DNA of 64,000 nt from Paenibacillus soyae (GTDB lineage Bacteria > Bacillota > Bacilli > Paenibacillales > Paenibacillaceae): positions 124,001 to 188,000 of the forward strand of contig NZ_JANIPJ010000008.1 of NCBI RefSeq assembly GCF_024623455.1, written 5' to 3'. A model generated the notes under the pieces. It was not told the origin of the DNA, did not search any database, and saw nothing but the letters and a program-made list of their open reading frames with translations. The translations under genes were made by a program, and so were the position numbers. Below are positions 45,512 to 55,843 of this stretch, piece after piece; position 1 is the first letter of the stretch; each line of letters opens with the position of its first letter.

Positions 45512-48145
45512 ATGAAAGCAAGCGAAATCAGATCCAAGTGGCTGCAATTTTTCGAGGAGAAAGGTCATGCCATCGAGCCGAGCGCGTCGCTCGTCCCGCA
45601 TAACGATCCGTCATTGCTATGGATCAACGCCGGCATGGCGCCGCTGAAGCCGTATTTCGACGGCCGCGTCGTTCCCGAGAATCCGCGCATCGCGAATTCC
45701 CAGAAGTGCATCCGTACCAACGATATCGAGAACGTGGGCAAGACGCGCAGACATCATACGTTTTTCGAAATGCTGGGCAACTTCTCGATCGGCGACTATT
45801 TCAAGGAAGAAGTTATTACATGGGCTTGGGAATTCCTGACCGACAAGAAATGGATCGGCTTTGACCCGAACCGCCTGTCGGTGACGGTCTATCCGGAGGA
45901 CGAGGAAGCATTCCGCTACTGGAACGAGAAGATCGGCCTGCCGGCGGAGCGGATCTATAAGCTGGAGGAAAACTTCTGGGATATCGGCGAAGGCCCTTGC
46001 GGTCCTTGCACGGAGATTTTCTACGACCGCGGGGACAAGTACGGCGATCTGTCGGATCCGGAATGCTGGCCGGGAGGGGAGAACGAGCGCTTCCTGGAAG
46101 TATGGAACCTCGTATTCTCGCAGTTCAACCATAACAAGGACGGCAGCTATACGCCGCTTCCGAACAAAAACATCGATACCGGCGCCGGGCTGGAACGTTT
46201 CGCTTCCATTCTTCAGGACGTCGATTCCAACTTCGATACCGATTTGTTCCGTCCGATCATCGACCGCACCTGCGAAATCGCTGGCGTACGCTACCATGTG
46301 AACGAAGAGCATGACGTGGCGCTCAAAGTGATCGCGGACCATATCCGCACGGTCGTGTTCTCCGTAGGCGACGGCGTGATGCCGTCCAACGAAGGCAGAG
46401 GCTACATCATCCGCAGGCTGCTGCGCCGCGCGGTGCGTTACGGCAAGAAGCTGGGCGTGGACCGTCCGTTCCTGCACGAGCTGACCTCCGTCGTCGGAGA
46501 CGTCATGGGCGTCTACTATCCGGAAGTGGTGGAGAAGCGGGAATTCATCGAGCGCGTCATCCGCACGGAGGAGGAGCGCTTCCACGAGACGCTGACCGAG
46601 GGATTGGCTTTGCTGGCCGACGTGGTCGCAACGGCGGAGAGCGCGGGCAGCAAGCAGATCGCCGGAGCGGACGCGTTCCGCCTCTACGATACGTACGGCT
46701 TCCCGTTCGACCTGACCGAAGACTTCGCCGCGGAGCACAGTATGACCGTGGACCGGCAGGGCTTCGACGCGGAGATGGAGCTGCAGCGCGAGCGCGGACG
46801 CGGCGGACGCCGCGATACCGGCAGCATGAAGGTGCAGGGCGGCCCGCTGTCCGAGCTCACGGTTAAAAGCGAATTTGTTGGCTATAATGAAGGGATAACA
46901 GAGTCCCATATTACGGCAATCGTGCTCGGCGACGAGCTGGCTCAGGAAGCGAACGAAGGCGACGAAATCCTGCTGCTGCTGGATCAGACCCCGTTCTACG
47001 CGGAGAGCGGCGGACAGGTTGCCGACAAGGGACTTATCACGGGCGATACGTTCGCCGTTCGCGTCAAGAACGTAACAAAAGCGCCACACGGCCAGACCGT
47101 TCATCACGCGGTTGTCGAATCGGGTACGCCTGCCGTCGGCGCCAAGGCGAAGGCCGCGATCGACAAGGCGGCTCGCGAGGATATTATCAAAAACCATACG
47201 GCAACCCACTTGCTGCACAAAGCGCTGAAGGAAGTGCTTGGCGATCATGTCAATCAGGCGGGCTCTCTTGTCGAGAGCGAGCGCCTTCGCTTCGACTTCT
47301 CGCATTTCGGCAGCGTGACGCCGGAGGAGCTGGCGGACATTGAACGCCGCGTGAACGAACAGATTTGGCTCGGCACGGATGTGGACATTTCCAATAAATC
47401 GCTGACGGAAGCGAAAGCGATGGGCGCAATGGCCTTGTTCGGCGAGAAGTACGGCGACGTCGTGCGCGTCGTGCGAGTCGGCGACTACAGCCTGGAGCTG
47501 TGCGGCGGCTGCCACGTCCGCAACACGTCCCAGATCGGCTTGTTCAAGCTGCTGGGCGAGAGCGGCATCGGCTCCGGCGTTCGCCGCATCGAGGCCGTAA
47601 CCGGCAAGCATGCTTACGCGTATTACGAGGAGCAGATGGAGCTTCTGAAGCAAGCGGCGGCTTCGCTCAAATCGAATGTAGCCGACGTGCCGAAGCGGGT
47701 CGACAGCCTGAACGCGCAGCTGAAAGAACTGGCACGCGAGAACGAATCGCTGCAGTCGAAGCTCAGCCGCATCGAAGCCGGTTCCCTGGAATCGAAGGCG
47801 GTCAAAGTCGGCGACGTGACGATTCTGAGCGCCCGCGTCAGCGCGCCTTCGATGGAAGCTCTTCGCGGCATCGTCGACGAGCTGAAAGCGAAGCTGGGCT
47901 CCAGCGTGATCGTGCTCGGCGCGGCAGGCGAGGACAAGGTGAACCTGGCTGCGGCGGTATCCGCGGACCTCGTGAAGAAAGGCTTCCATGCCGGCAATAT
48001 CGTGAAGGAAGCGGCGATCTTGTGCGGCGGCAACGGCGGCGGCCGTCCGGATATGGCCCAAGCAGGCGGCAAAGACGTGTCCAAGCTGGACGAAGCGCTC
48101 AAAGTTGCGGAAGAACTGGCTGTCGGCAAGGCGAATGTGATATAG
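45512..48145 (+). CDS. alaS: Alanyl-tRNA synthetase
   Basis: An 877-aa class II synthetase that charges tRNA-Ala. Domain order: catalytic core with [19 protein letters not shown] (motif 2 region) and GAGLERF (motif 3), tRNA recognition domain, editing domain with [11 protein letters not shown] and [13 protein letters not shown] (zinc-binding His/Cys set), and a C-terminal DHHA1 domain ([12 protein letters not shown]). Full length. ATG 45512 has AGGAGG nine bases upstream. Expression is controlled by the T-box leader in front. It is followed closely by ireB and ruvX, the usual Firmicutes order. Confidence 0.97.
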   Translation: MKASEIRSKWLQFFEEKGHAIEPSASLVPHNDPSLLWINAGMAPLKPYFDGRVVPENPRIANSQKCIRTNDIENVGKTRRHHTFFEMLGNFSIGDYFKEEVITWAWEFLTDKKWIGFDPNRLSVTVYPEDEEAFRYWNEKIGLPAERIYKLEENFWDIGEGPCGPCTEIFYDRGDKYGDLSDPECWPGGENERFLEVWNLVFSQFNHNKDGSYTPLPNKNIDTGAGLERFASILQDVDSNFDTDLFRPIIDRTCEIAGVRYHVNEEHDVALKVIADHIRTVVFSVGDGVMPSNEGRGYIIRRLLRRAVRYGKKLGVDRPFLHELTSVVGDVMGVYYPEVVEKREFIERVIRTEEERFHETLTEGLALLADVVATAESAGSKQIAGADAFRLYDTYGFPFDLTEDFAAEHSMTVDRQGFDAEMELQRERGRGGRRDTGSMKVQGGPLSELTVKSEFVGYNEGITESHITAIVLGDELAQEANEGDEILLLLDQTPFYAESGGQVADKGLITGDTFAVRVKNVTKAPHGQTVHHAVVESGTPAVGAKAKAAIDKAAREDIIKNHTATHLLHKALKEVLGDHVNQAGSLVESERLRFDFSHFGSVTPEELADIERRVNEQIWLGTDVDISNKSLTEAKAMGAMALFGEKYGDVVRVVRVGDYSLELCGGCHVRNTSQIGLFKLLGESGIGSGVRRIEAVTGKHAYAYYEEQMELLKQAAASLKSNVADVPKRVDSLNAQLKELARENESLQSKLSRIEAGSLESKAVKVGDVTILSARVSAPSMEALRGIVDELKAKLGSSVIVLGAAGEDKVNLAAAVSADLVKKGFHAGNIVKEAAILCGGNGGGRPDMAQAGGKDVSKLDEALKVAEELAVGKANVI

Positions 48146-48197
48146 TAAATCTAGGCAATATCTAAAGGGATGGTTTTTGGAAAGCGAGGTGCTGTTG

Positions 48198-48461
48198 ATG
48201 AGTTCTATGGACCAAACAATGAAGTTTAACGTGAAGGCGGAGGGGGTGGAGACTTCTTCTGGGGATATTCTGCTGAAGGTGCATGAGGCGCTTCTGGAGA
48301 AAGAATATAACCCGATTAACCAGATCGTTGGGTATTTGCTGTCCGGAGATCCCGCGTATATACCGCGGCACAACAACGCCAGAAGTTTAATTCGCAAGAA
48401 AGAACGAGACGAATTGATCGAAGAGCTTGTCCGGTTCTATCTGCAGCACAAGAATCAGTAA
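48198..48461 (+). CDS. ireB: IreB-family regulatory phosphoprotein (YrzL, UPF0297)
   Basis: An 87-aa protein, the normal length when started at ATG 48198, which has GAGGTG upstream; the ATG at 48177 lies before that site. The family signature is seen in [25 protein letters not shown] and [15 protein letters not shown]. In Enterococcus IreB is phosphorylated by the Ser/Thr kinase IreK and modulates cephalosporin resistance. The alaS-ireB-ruvX-DUF1292 order is well conserved. Confidence 0.92.
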   Translation: MSSMDQTMKFNVKAEGVETSSGDILLKVHEALLEKEYNPINQIVGYLLSGDPAYIPRHNNARSLIRKKERDELIEELVRFYLQHKNQ

Positions 48462-48484
48462 AGTAAGGGAGCCGGACGCGAGAG

Positions 48485-48901
48485 ATGAGAGTTATGGGGA
48501 TTGATTACGGGGACCGTAATATCGGCATTGCGGTAAGCGACGCGTTCAGATGGACGGCTCAAGGCCTCACGACCGTTGAGAAACGGCGCGACGGCGGAGA
48601 GCTGGACCGGATCGCGGAGCTTGCCAAAGAGCACGAGGTTTCCGAAATCGTAGTGGGTTTGCCGAAGAACATGAATGGATCCGTCGGCCCGCGTGGAGAA
48701 ATTTGCATCGCATTTGCCGAGCAGATTGGGCAGAAGCTAGAAATACCAGTTCACCTTTGGGATGAAAGGCTGACAACGGTAGCTGCCGAGCGAACGCTCC
48801 TGGAAGCGGACGTCAGCCGGAAGAAGCGAAAGCAAGTCATAGACAAAATGGCCGCAGCGCTCATTTTGCAAAATTATCTCGATTCTAATACGAAAAGGTG
48901 A
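48485..48901 (+). CDS. ruvX: RuvX/YqgF-family Holliday junction resolvase-like nuclease
   Basis: A 138-aa RNase H-fold protein. Acidic active-site positions are seen in MGIDYGDRNIGIAVSD (Asp7) and the later LWDERLTTVAAE and KMAAALILQNYLD. Family members are essential in several bacteria and have been linked to pre-16S rRNA 5' processing as well as to junction resolution. It follows ireB by 23 bases and overlaps the ribosome site of the next gene. Confidence 0.92.
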   Translation: MRVMGIDYGDRNIGIAVSDAFRWTAQGLTTVEKRRDGGELDRIAELAKEHEVSEIVVGLPKNMNGSVGPRGEICIAFAEQIGQKLEIPVHLWDERLTTVAAERTLLEADVSRKKRKQVIDKMAAALILQNYLDSNTKR

Positions 48902-48909
48902 GGGTAACG

Positions 48910-49206
48910 ATGACAAAGGACGACATGCAGTTCGAAGAGCCGGAAATCATTTACATTCCGGATGAAGAGGGCAACGAAGAAGAATTCGAGGTCATCATGA
49001 AATTCGAGGTAGATGGTTCGGATCAGAAATATATGATGGTCGTGCCGCTCATCGGCACGGATGAAGAGGAAGACGAGGTTTACGCGTTCCGCTACGAAGA
49101 GGAAGGCGACGATCTCAAGCTATACACGATCGAAGACGAAGAAGAGTGGAATATGGTCGAAGAAACCTTCAACACGCTTCTCGGCGAGATGGAGGACCAG
49201 GACTAA
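48910..49206 (+). CDS. DUF1292 protein (YrzB-like)
   Basis: A 98-aa very acidic protein of the DUF1292 family (IIYIPDEEGNEEEFEVIMKFE; VVPLIGTDEEEDEVYAFRY; IEDEEEWNMVEETF). I start at ATG 48910, which has AGGTGAGG upstream; GTG 48898 is inside the ruvX overlap. The function of the family is not established. The stop overlaps the start of the next gene (TAATG). Confidence 0.85.
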   Translation: MTKDDMQFEEPEIIYIPDEEGNEEEFEVIMKFEVDGSDQKYMMVVPLIGTDEEEDEVYAFRYEEEGDDLKLYTIEDEEEWNMVEETFNTLLGEMEDQD

Positions 49207-49517
49207 TGCCAGACGCGGAACAGCAAACGCCGGTTAGACTGAACAGGCTGCAGGAATTGTTCGGCGGCGAGATCGAGCTGGTGTCCGAGGACGGCACGGC
49301 GGAATCCTACCGCATCAAGGCGGAGTTCCAAATCGGCGGAAAGCAATACGCGGCGATTCAGAACGATGCTATGCGGGCCGAGGACGAGGTCGAATTCCTT
49401 CGCATTCGATTGGAGGACGGGGAACCGCATCTGGAATCCATCGAGGATGACGAAGAATGGGAGAACGCCTCCGAAGCGTATGACGATATGATGTTCGCGG
49501 GAGACGAACGCCCGTAG
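49206..49517 (+). CDS. Second DUF1292-like protein
   Basis: A 103-aa acidic protein related to the one before (EIELVSEDGTAESYRIKAEFQIGGKQYAAIQ; EVEFLRIRLEDG; SIEDDEEWENASEAYDDM). The start ATG shares one base with the preceding stop (TAATG), so the two are translationally coupled. It looks like a tandem duplicate that has diverged strongly. Function unknown. Confidence 0.8.
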   Translation: MPDAEQQTPVRLNRLQELFGGEIELVSEDGTAESYRIKAEFQIGGKQYAAIQNDAMRAEDEVEFLRIRLEDGEPHLESIEDDEEWENASEAYDDMMFAGDERP

Positions 49518-49544
49518 GACGCGACATTCTCATAGTGGAACCAA

Positions 49545-49573
49545 AAGGGCGGCTTGCAACCGCTCTTTTTTTC
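49545..49573 (+). terminator. Terminator after the DUF1292 pair
   Basis: AAGGGCGG (49545-49552) pairs with CCGCTCTT (49560-49567, one G-U pair) followed by seven T. Confidence 0.75.
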
Positions 49574-49611
49574 GAGTATATGATCGTATAGGGAATTCGT
49601 ATAAAGTGAAT

Positions 49612-49777
49612 GTTCAAAAAACCAGTTTTCAGCACCGAGAAGGTTGAATGAAGCTAGGAAGTGAGGAGCGGAGCGTAGCTGGAAGCTACGTGAGCACCGG
49701 AAGTTCCGGCTGAATTCAAGATTCGATGTCGAATTAGCTTCAGGGGGGGCCTCGTGATCAAAATTGGTTTTTTGAAC
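49612..49777. repeat. MITE-like dispersed repeat, copy 4 (inverted)
   Basis: A 166-bp copy with perfect 13-bp inverted ends of a variant sequence, GTTCAAAAAACCA (49612-49624) and TGGTTTTTTGAAC (49765-49777). Orientation as copy 3. Both ends differ from copies 1 and 2 in matching ways. Internal stem CGTAGCT/AGCTACG. It ends 35 bases before mltG. Confidence 0.82.
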
Positions 49778-49812
49778 TACCTTGCAGAAGGAATTTTGTA
49801 AAAGAGGGTGCG

Positions 49813-50943
49813 ATGAGGTTGGATACGACTGAGGAGAGTCAGAAGCAGAATAAGAAGAGGAAACGCCGGAAACAACAAGGGCCAAGACGCTGGCTCATCA
49901 ATTTGTGGGTTGCGGTCAGCCTGCTTGGCATCATGGCCATTGTAGCGGGCGGCGCCGGTTTCTATGTATGGAACAGTTTGCAGCCTACGTCTAAGGGCGA
50001 GGCCAAAGAGATTACCATTACGCGCGGTATGTCCGCCAATTCGGTTGCGGATTTGCTTGAAGAGAACGGCATTATTAAAAACGGATTCGTATTTAGTTAC
50101 TATTTGCAGTTGAAGGACGAAGGCTCGCGCTTTCAAGCCGGCACCTACCAGCTGTCCCCGGGCATGGACAATGCCTCGATTATCGCGAAATTGAACGCGG
50201 GCGACACGATCAAGGAAGAAACCATTAAATTCACGATTCCGGAAGGACTGACCGTTCTGCAGATCGCCGATAAACTGGCTGCGGAAGGCATTGTAGATAA
50301 AACGAAATTTCTCGAGCTGGCGGAGACGAGCCGCGCATGGGGAGATGCCGAAACGGTTCGGAGCATCCCGGAGAACGCGGCGCTTCACAAACGGCTTGAA
50401 GGCTACCTGTTCCCCGAAACGTACGAAATGAAAAAAGGCAGCACGGAGGAAGACATCCTGATCCGTATGCTAACCGAGACGGACCGCAAGCTGGGCGCTT
50501 TGCCAGACGATTGGCAAGCAGCTCTGGAAGCTTCGGGCCGCACCATGCACGAAATATTGACGATCGCTTCCCTCGTCGAGCGGGAGGTCGTAGTCGACGA
50601 AGAGCGCGCGCTTGTCGCCGGGGTCATCTATAATCGGCTGCAAGAGCCGATGCGTCTGCAGATCGACGCGACCGTGCAATACGCTCTGGATGCGCCGAAG
50701 GAAGTGCTGTCGTTGTCGGATCTGGAAATCGACAGCCCTTATAACACCTACAAGATCGACGGGCTGCCTCCCGGACCTATCGCGAGCCCGAGTCTGGCAT
50801 CGATCGAAGCCGCGCTGTATCCGGCGGACACGAATTACTTGTTCTATGTAACGAAGAAGGACGGCTCGCAAACGCATCTGTTCGCGGAGACGTTCAAGGA
50901 GCATCAGCGGAATATCGCGAAGAGCGAGCAAGCCGCACAATAA
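49813..50943 (+). CDS. mltG: Endolytic murein transglycosylase MltG
   Basis: A 376-aa membrane-anchored transglycosylase that cuts nascent glycan strands. A basic N-terminus precedes one membrane helix (about residues 30-55), then a LysM-like region, and the YceG catalytic domain with ILTIASLVEREVVVDEERALVAGVIYNRL (catalytic Glu in LVERE) and MRLQIDATVQYAL. GLPPGPIASPSLASIEAALYP is the usual C-terminal landmark. The ATG at 49813 follows AGAGGGTG. It matches yrrL in the Bacillus gene order. Confidence 0.93.
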   Translation: MRLDTTEESQKQNKKRKRRKQQGPRRWLINLWVAVSLLGIMAIVAGGAGFYVWNSLQPTSKGEAKEITITRGMSANSVADLLEENGIIKNGFVFSYYLQLKDEGSRFQAGTYQLSPGMDNASIIAKLNAGDTIKEETIKFTIPEGLTVLQIADKLAAEGIVDKTKFLELAETSRAWGDAETVRSIPENAALHKRLEGYLFPETYEMKKGSTEEDILIRMLTETDRKLGALPDDWQAALEASGRTMHEILTIASLVEREVVVDEERALVAGVIYNRLQEPMRLQIDATVQYALDAPKEVLSLSDLEIDSPYNTYKIDGLPPGPIASPSLASIEAALYPADTNYLFYVTKKDGSQTHLFAETFKEHQRNIAKSEQAAQ

Positions 50944-50959
50944 GCAAAGGAGATTTATC

Positions 50960-51892
50960 ATGGTTTACAAACCCGAGCTTCTGGCAACGGCTTCTTCCCT
51001 TGAAGAGCTGACAAGACTTATCGAAGCCGGCGCGGACGCTTTCGTTATCGGGGAAGCCCGTTACGGTACGCGTCTAGCCGGCGAATTCAAGCTGGATATG
51101 ATCAAGGAAGCCGTTGCGATCGCGAAACCTCGCGGAGTGCGCATCTACGTCGCGGCGAACAACCTGATGGATAACAAAACGCTTGAGTCGCTGCCCGCAT
51201 ACATCGCGGGCTTAAGCGAAGCGGGGGTCGACGCGATCGTGTTCGGCGATCCAGCCGTGCTTATGGCGGCCAAAGAGCACGCTCCGGGAATCGGACTGCA
51301 TTGGAACGCCGAGATGACGTCGACGAACTATGCGACGGCCGAATATTGGGCGCGCAGGGGCGCGACTCGGTTCGTCCTGGCCAGAGAGATCAACATGGAG
51401 CAGATCGAAGAAATAAAGGCGAAATCCAAGCTGGAGCTTCAAGTGCAGGTTCACGGCATGACGAATATTTATCATTCCAAACGTTCTCTCGTCAACAGCT
51501 ATTTGGACCACCAAGGCCGCGAGCAATCCGGCAGGGAAGTCGAACTGGACCGAGGATTGTATTTAATGGAGGCCGAAAGACCGAATGAGCGGTTTCCGAT
51601 CTACGAGGACGCGAACGGCACTCATATTATGAGCTCGGACGATATTTGCATGCTCGAGAACCTTCATGAGCTTCTGGTAATTTGTGCAGACAGTCTGAAA
51701 GTAGAAGGCATATTGAAATCTATCGAGTATAATGAAGTAGTCGTGCGCGCCTATCGGCAAGCGATCGACGCTTATCTAGCAGATCCGGAAGCTTATGAAT
51801 TCCGCGAGGAATGGCTGGATCCGATACGAGAAGTGCAAGACCCAAATCGGGAGCTGAGCTTCGGATTTTTCTATAAGGAACAAGTGTATTAA
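50960..51892 (+). CDS. U32-family tRNA hydroxylation protein, small subunit (YrrN/TrhP1-like)
   Basis: A 310-aa member of peptidase U32 family. Despite the name these proteins are involved in forming 5-hydroxyuridine at tRNA position 34 (TrhP1/TrhP2 in Bacillus). Landmarks: AGADAFVIGEARYGTR, VYVAANNLM-like RIYVAANNLMD and VQVHGMTNIYHSKRSLVNSYL. Unlike its partner it lacks the Cys cluster in this last block. ATG 50960 follows AAAGGAG. It starts 17 bases after mltG and precedes the larger paralogue by 27 bases. Confidence 0.9.
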   Translation: MVYKPELLATASSLEELTRLIEAGADAFVIGEARYGTRLAGEFKLDMIKEAVAIAKPRGVRIYVAANNLMDNKTLESLPAYIAGLSEAGVDAIVFGDPAVLMAAKEHAPGIGLHWNAEMTSTNYATAEYWARRGATRFVLAREINMEQIEEIKAKSKLELQVQVHGMTNIYHSKRSLVNSYLDHQGREQSGREVELDRGLYLMEAERPNERFPIYEDANGTHIMSSDDICMLENLHELLVICADSLKVEGILKSIEYNEVVVRAYRQAIDAYLADPEAYEFREEWLDPIREVQDPNRELSFGFFYKEQVY

Positions 51893-51918
51893 CGGATAGG
51901 AAAGCAGAGGTGTGAGCG

Positions 51919-53175
51919 ATGACATCAGGCACTAGAACGGCACCGCGTTATCAAGGCAAACGATATCGGCTGGACAAGCCGGAGCTGCTGGCGCCGGCCG
52001 GCAATCTGGAGAAGCTGAAGTTCGCGATTCATTACGGGGCGGACGCCGTGTATATCGGCGGACAGAAGTACGGCCTTCGTTCCAATGCCGATAACTTCAG
52101 CTTCGAGGAAATGAAGGAAGGCGTCGAGTTCGCGAACCGTTACGGAGCCAAGGTATTCGTGGCGACGAACATATACGCCCACAACGAGGATATCGACGGG
52201 CTGGAGGATTATTTGCGAAATCTCGAAGAGGCCGGCATCTCCGCGATTATCGCGGCGGACCCGATCATTATCGAGACGGCGCAGCGCGTGGCGCCGAAGC
52301 TGGAGGTTCATCTCAGCACGCAGCAGTCCACGATGAATTGGCAGGCCGTGAAGTTTTGGAAGGACGAGGGGCTTCCGCGCGTGGTGCTTGCCCGCGAGAC
52401 CAGCTTCGAGGAAATCGAGGAGATCAAAAAACACGTCGATATCGAAATCGAAGCGTTCATTCATGGCGCGATGTGCTCCTCCTACTCGGGCAGATGCGTA
52501 TTGTCCAATCACTTCACGGACCGCGATTCCAATCGCGGCGGCTGCTGTCAATCATGCAGATGGAAATACGATCTGTTCCAAGATAACGCGCCGATGAACG
52601 AGCAGGGCGAAGATCAGTTTACGATGGGCTCCAAAGACCTGTGCATGATCGATTATTTGCCGGAGCTCATCGAAGTTGGCGTGGACAGCTTCAAGATTGA
52701 AGGCCGGATGAAAAGCATTCATTACGTGGCGACCGTCGTTAACGTATATCGCCAAGCGATCGACGCTTATTTCGCGGATCCCGATAACTACGAGGTAAAG
52801 CCGGAGTGGATCGAAGAGATGAACAAAGCGGCGAACCGCCCGCTTAATACGGGTTTTTTCCTGGATACGCCGGGAGCGGAGGATCACATCTACGGGCCCG
52901 AGGAGAAGGCGGCGCCTTATGATTTTGCAGGAGTCGTGCTAAGCTACGACGAATCCTCGGGATTTGCGACGGTACAGCAGCGCAATCATTTCAAGCCCGG
53001 TCAAGAGGTAGAGTTCGTTGGTCCGGGAGGGACGTTCTTCAAGCAGACCGTGACGGAGCTTACGGATTCGGATGGGAATGTCCTCGACGCGGCCAGACAT
53101 CCGCTCCAGCACGTGCGCATTCGCACGCTGAAGCCGGTTAAAGCTATGGATATGATGAGAAAGCGGATCCGCTAA
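51919..53175 (+). CDS. U32-family tRNA hydroxylation protein, large subunit (YrrO/TrhP2-like)
   Basis: A 418-aa U32 family protein, paralogous to the preceding one with a C-terminal beta domain from about residue 335. The family signature FIHGAMCSSYSGRCVLSNHF is complete, and CVLS, CCQSC supply the four cysteines that probably bind a metal or iron-sulfur cluster. Expected to form 5-hydroxyuridine at U34 of tRNAs with prephenate-dependent chemistry, together with the neighbour. ATG 51919 has AGAGGTG upstream. A strong terminator follows. Confidence 0.92.
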   Translation: MTSGTRTAPRYQGKRYRLDKPELLAPAGNLEKLKFAIHYGADAVYIGGQKYGLRSNADNFSFEEMKEGVEFANRYGAKVFVATNIYAHNEDIDGLEDYLRNLEEAGISAIIAADPIIIETAQRVAPKLEVHLSTQQSTMNWQAVKFWKDEGLPRVVLARETSFEEIEEIKKHVDIEIEAFIHGAMCSSYSGRCVLSNHFTDRDSNRGGCCQSCRWKYDLFQDNAPMNEQGEDQFTMGSKDLCMIDYLPELIEVGVDSFKIEGRMKSIHYVATVVNVYRQAIDAYFADPDNYEVKPEWIEEMNKAANRPLNTGFFLDTPGAEDHIYGPEEKAAPYDFAGVVLSYDESSGFATVQQRNHFKPGQEVEFVGPGGTFFKQTVTELTDSDGNVLDAARHPLQHVRIRTLKPVKAMDMMRKRIR

Positions 53176-53192
53176 TCGAATAAAGCCTGCGA

Positions 53193-53229
53193 AGAGAGCC
53201 CTGTCTTTGAGAAGACAGGGCTCTCTTTC
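53193..53229 (+). terminator. Terminator after the U32 pair
   Basis: A perfect 14-bp stem (53193-53206 with 53213-53226), 6-nt loop, followed by TTCC. Confidence 0.85.
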
Positions 53230-53323
53230 CATCAGGAAAAAGGTCGCGGAAACTCTCGCCCATGAGGCATGCGAAATAGGACATTCGGCGGTCTGTCAAG
53301 TAGTGTTTTTTTCGCCATATGAA

Positions 53324-53352
53324 TTGACAAGCCAGCCTCTATATCAAATAAT
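53324..53352 (+). promoter_or_regulatory. Promoter of the first chemoreceptor gene
   Basis: TTGACA (53324-53329) and AATAAT (53347-53352) are 17 bases apart: a sigma-A type promoter, not the sigma-D type expected for motility genes. Confidence 0.55.
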
Positions 53353-53430
53353 AGAACTATTAGTTAGACAGATTTCGCCACATTTCGAGCAAGCTGGAAG
53401 AAGCTTAGGCATGACCAATTTGAAAGGCGG

Positions 53431-55665
53431 GTGCTATCCCAGGTGGCCGAGAAAGAAAAAAAATCATGGAAGACATTATTCAAGAAGAACGCTGGCGGGA
53501 AGCAGCAAAATGAAAACGTTACCAAGAAAAAAATGGGTGAATCATGGTTGAAAGGCGGCAAAGCGGTTGCGTCCACGGCGAAAGCGGCTTCCTCCGCTTT
53601 TGAAGGCATGAACTGGACCAACCCGTTCAAGTCGGTTGGCATCAAGCTGTTCATCGCCATCTTCGCCAGTATTCTGGCGTGCGTGTTGACAGTAGGCCTG
53701 TTGGCCTATTCGGAAGCGAAGTCCCTTGTGGAGAAGAAAGTGTCCGAAGCAAGCTTGCAGACTATAACTCAAGTAGCAGATAACCTGGATATCATCTTTA
53801 AAACATATGAAGATCTCAGCCTGCAAATATTAATAGATAAAGATTTCCATACTCTAGTCAGCGATATGTCAAGCGGCGAGGACGACTTCGCGAGATTCGA
53901 GGCTTCCCGCAAGCTTAACGATAAGATGCAGGCCTATACGCTCGGGAACAGCACGATCAAGGGCATCATGCTACTGCCTGTCGGGGAAAATAATAGTCTG
54001 CCGGTATTGACGACCGGAGGGTCGCAAATGTCCCGCGCAAAGGCTCTGATGGAATCCGAGTGGTTCAAACAGTCGGTCGAGCTTAATGGGAAAGTATTAT
54101 GGCTGGCGCCGCAAGAGGGCGGTCTGTCGCTCGACTCGTCGACGCCGACCTTCGGAATCAGCCGCCTGCTGAAGGATTCCGTCTCCAGTCAAGCAAGCTA
54201 TCTGCTTCTGTTCGAGATGGAAGTGAATTCGCTCAAAGAACGTTATGCGGAGGTTGTGCTTGGAGACGACAGCCAGATCAGCATCATCGATCAGGCAGGC
54301 AATTACGTTGTCCACGGAGATCCCGCGCTTATCCGCCAAGCAAGCGGCCTTCCGCTGCCGACAGAAGGCAGCGAAGCGAAGCACGGTTCGAAGAAGGTAG
54401 ACACCTCTGACCGCGGGGAAGCGCTTGCGGTGTACCAAGGCTTCGAATCCATGGATTGGCGGCTTGTCGGAACGATCCCGGTGAACGAGCTCGTCAAGGA
54501 CGCGAACTCGATACGCACGTTAACTTGGATTACGGTAGCCGCGGCGGCGGTTCTCGCTATCGGCATTGGCGGGATCATCATCGTGACGATCGCGAAGCCG
54601 CTGGTGCAGATATGTTCCCTCATGATGGAAGGCGCTCGCGGCAATCTCACGGTCCGATCGACGATTCGGAAGCGCCAAGACGAAATCGGCACGCTCAGCA
54701 CGAGCTTTAACGAAATGATGGAGCAAATTACGGCACTCGCGCTTCAGACGACGCGATCCGCGGAGCAAGTGCTTTCCACGGCTTCCGATTTGACGGACGC
54801 GTCCCGCAAAACCTCTGCTTCCGCCAAAGAAATCGCGGTGGCGACCGAAGAAATCGCCAATGGCGCGACTAGCCTTGCGGTTGAAGCAGAGAAGGGCAAC
54901 GAGCTGACGGGGCACATCAACGAACAAATGCAGCAGGTGATCGAAGCCAACAGCGAGATGGTCGAGTCCGCATCCAAGGTCGAGAACGCAAGCAAGCAGG
55001 GCACGACCTATATGAGCAGCCTGATCCAGAAGACCGCCGCAACCGAGCAAATGACTCGTTCCATGGTGGAGAAGGTGGACGCGCTGAAGGAAAGCACGGG
55101 CTCCATCGTCAAAATTTTGGACGTGCTTAACAGCTTAACGAAGCAAACGAACATTCTTTCTCTTAACGCAACGATAGAGGCGGCGCGCGCGGGAGCGGCC
55201 GGCAAAGGCTTCATGGTCGTGGCGGACGAGATTCGCAAGCTGGCGGACCAATCCCGTCAATCCATCGATGTCGTAGCCAAAATCACGGAAAAAATCCGTT
55301 CCGAAATCGATGAAACCGTACATGTCCTGTCGGATGCGTATCCGCTCTTCCAAGAACAAATTCATTCCGTGAAGGAAGCGAACGAAATATTCGTCAGCGT
55401 ACAGGAGCAAATGAGCCAATTCGCGCATCGACTGGACGGCGTGACGAGCTCCGTCAGCAGACTGGACGAGTCGCAAGCGGTAATGGCCGAAGCGATGACG
55501 AACGTCAGCGCCGTCGCGGAGGAGGCTTCCGCAACATCCGAGGAAGTGGCATCGCTCAGCAGCGAGCAGCTGAGTATCAGCGAAAATCTAGTCGAACTGT
55601 CGGAGAAGCTGGATGCCGTATCCCGTGGGCTGTCGGAGTCGCTGTCCCGATTCAAAATCGAATAA
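53431..55665 (+). CDS. Methyl-accepting chemotaxis protein
   Basis: A 744-aa chemoreceptor. It has a basic cytoplasmic N-terminal extension of about 65 residues, membrane helix 1 (about 71-93), an extracellular Cache-like sensor (about 100-360), membrane helix 2 (about 365-388), HAMP, and the signalling domain with the hairpin tip [38 protein letters not shown]. The start is GTG 53431; GTG 53443 is also possible, and neither has ideal ribosome-site spacing. The next gene encodes a close paralogue with the same layout. The long basic N-terminal tail before helix 1 is unusual for the family. Ligand unknown. Confidence 0.92.
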   Translation: MLSQVAEKEKKSWKTLFKKNAGGKQQNENVTKKKMGESWLKGGKAVASTAKAASSAFEGMNWTNPFKSVGIKLFIAIFASILACVLTVGLLAYSEAKSLVEKKVSEASLQTITQVADNLDIIFKTYEDLSLQILIDKDFHTLVSDMSSGEDDFARFEASRKLNDKMQAYTLGNSTIKGIMLLPVGENNSLPVLTTGGSQMSRAKALMESEWFKQSVELNGKVLWLAPQEGGLSLDSSTPTFGISRLLKDSVSSQASYLLLFEMEVNSLKERYAEVVLGDDSQISIIDQAGNYVVHGDPALIRQASGLPLPTEGSEAKHGSKKVDTSDRGEALAVYQGFESMDWRLVGTIPVNELVKDANSIRTLTWITVAAAAVLAIGIGGIIIVTIAKPLVQICSLMMEGARGNLTVRSTIRKRQDEIGTLSTSFNEMMEQITALALQTTRSAEQVLSTASDLTDASRKTSASAKEIAVATEEIANGATSLAVEAEKGNELTGHINEQMQQVIEANSEMVESASKVENASKQGTTYMSSLIQKTAATEQMTRSMVEKVDALKESTGSIVKILDVLNSLTKQTNILSLNATIEAARAGAAGKGFMVVADEIRKLADQSRQSIDVVAKITEKIRSEIDETVHVLSDAYPLFQEQIHSVKEANEIFVSVQEQMSQFAHRLDGVTSSVSRLDESQAVMAEAMTNVSAVAEEASATSEEVASLSSEQLSISENLVELSEKLDAVSRGLSESLSRFKIE

Positions 55666-55687
55666 ATACGAGCGTCCCGCAAGCCGA

Positions 55688-55720
55688 AGCCGAACCGTCA
55701 TTCCGGTTCGGCTTTTTTTT
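55688..55720 (+). terminator. Terminator after the first chemoreceptor gene
   Basis: A perfect 10-bp stem (55688-55697 with 55704-55713) followed by seven or more T. Confidence 0.88.
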
Positions 55721-55843
55721 ATGGTAACTATTATGATATCACGGAGCGGTGTCGATAAAGTAACTATTATTCTTTTTTTCGGCTGCTCTATGGCTCGGTA
55801 TGGCCTGGGACAGCACAATTCAGCTAAGGCGGTGTTTTGCAGC

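Noticed and set aside
45617..48397. Long minus-strand open frame across alaS (926 aa)
   Set aside because: Antisense shadow of alaS with Arg/Leu/Ala/Val-rich composition and no recognisable domain.
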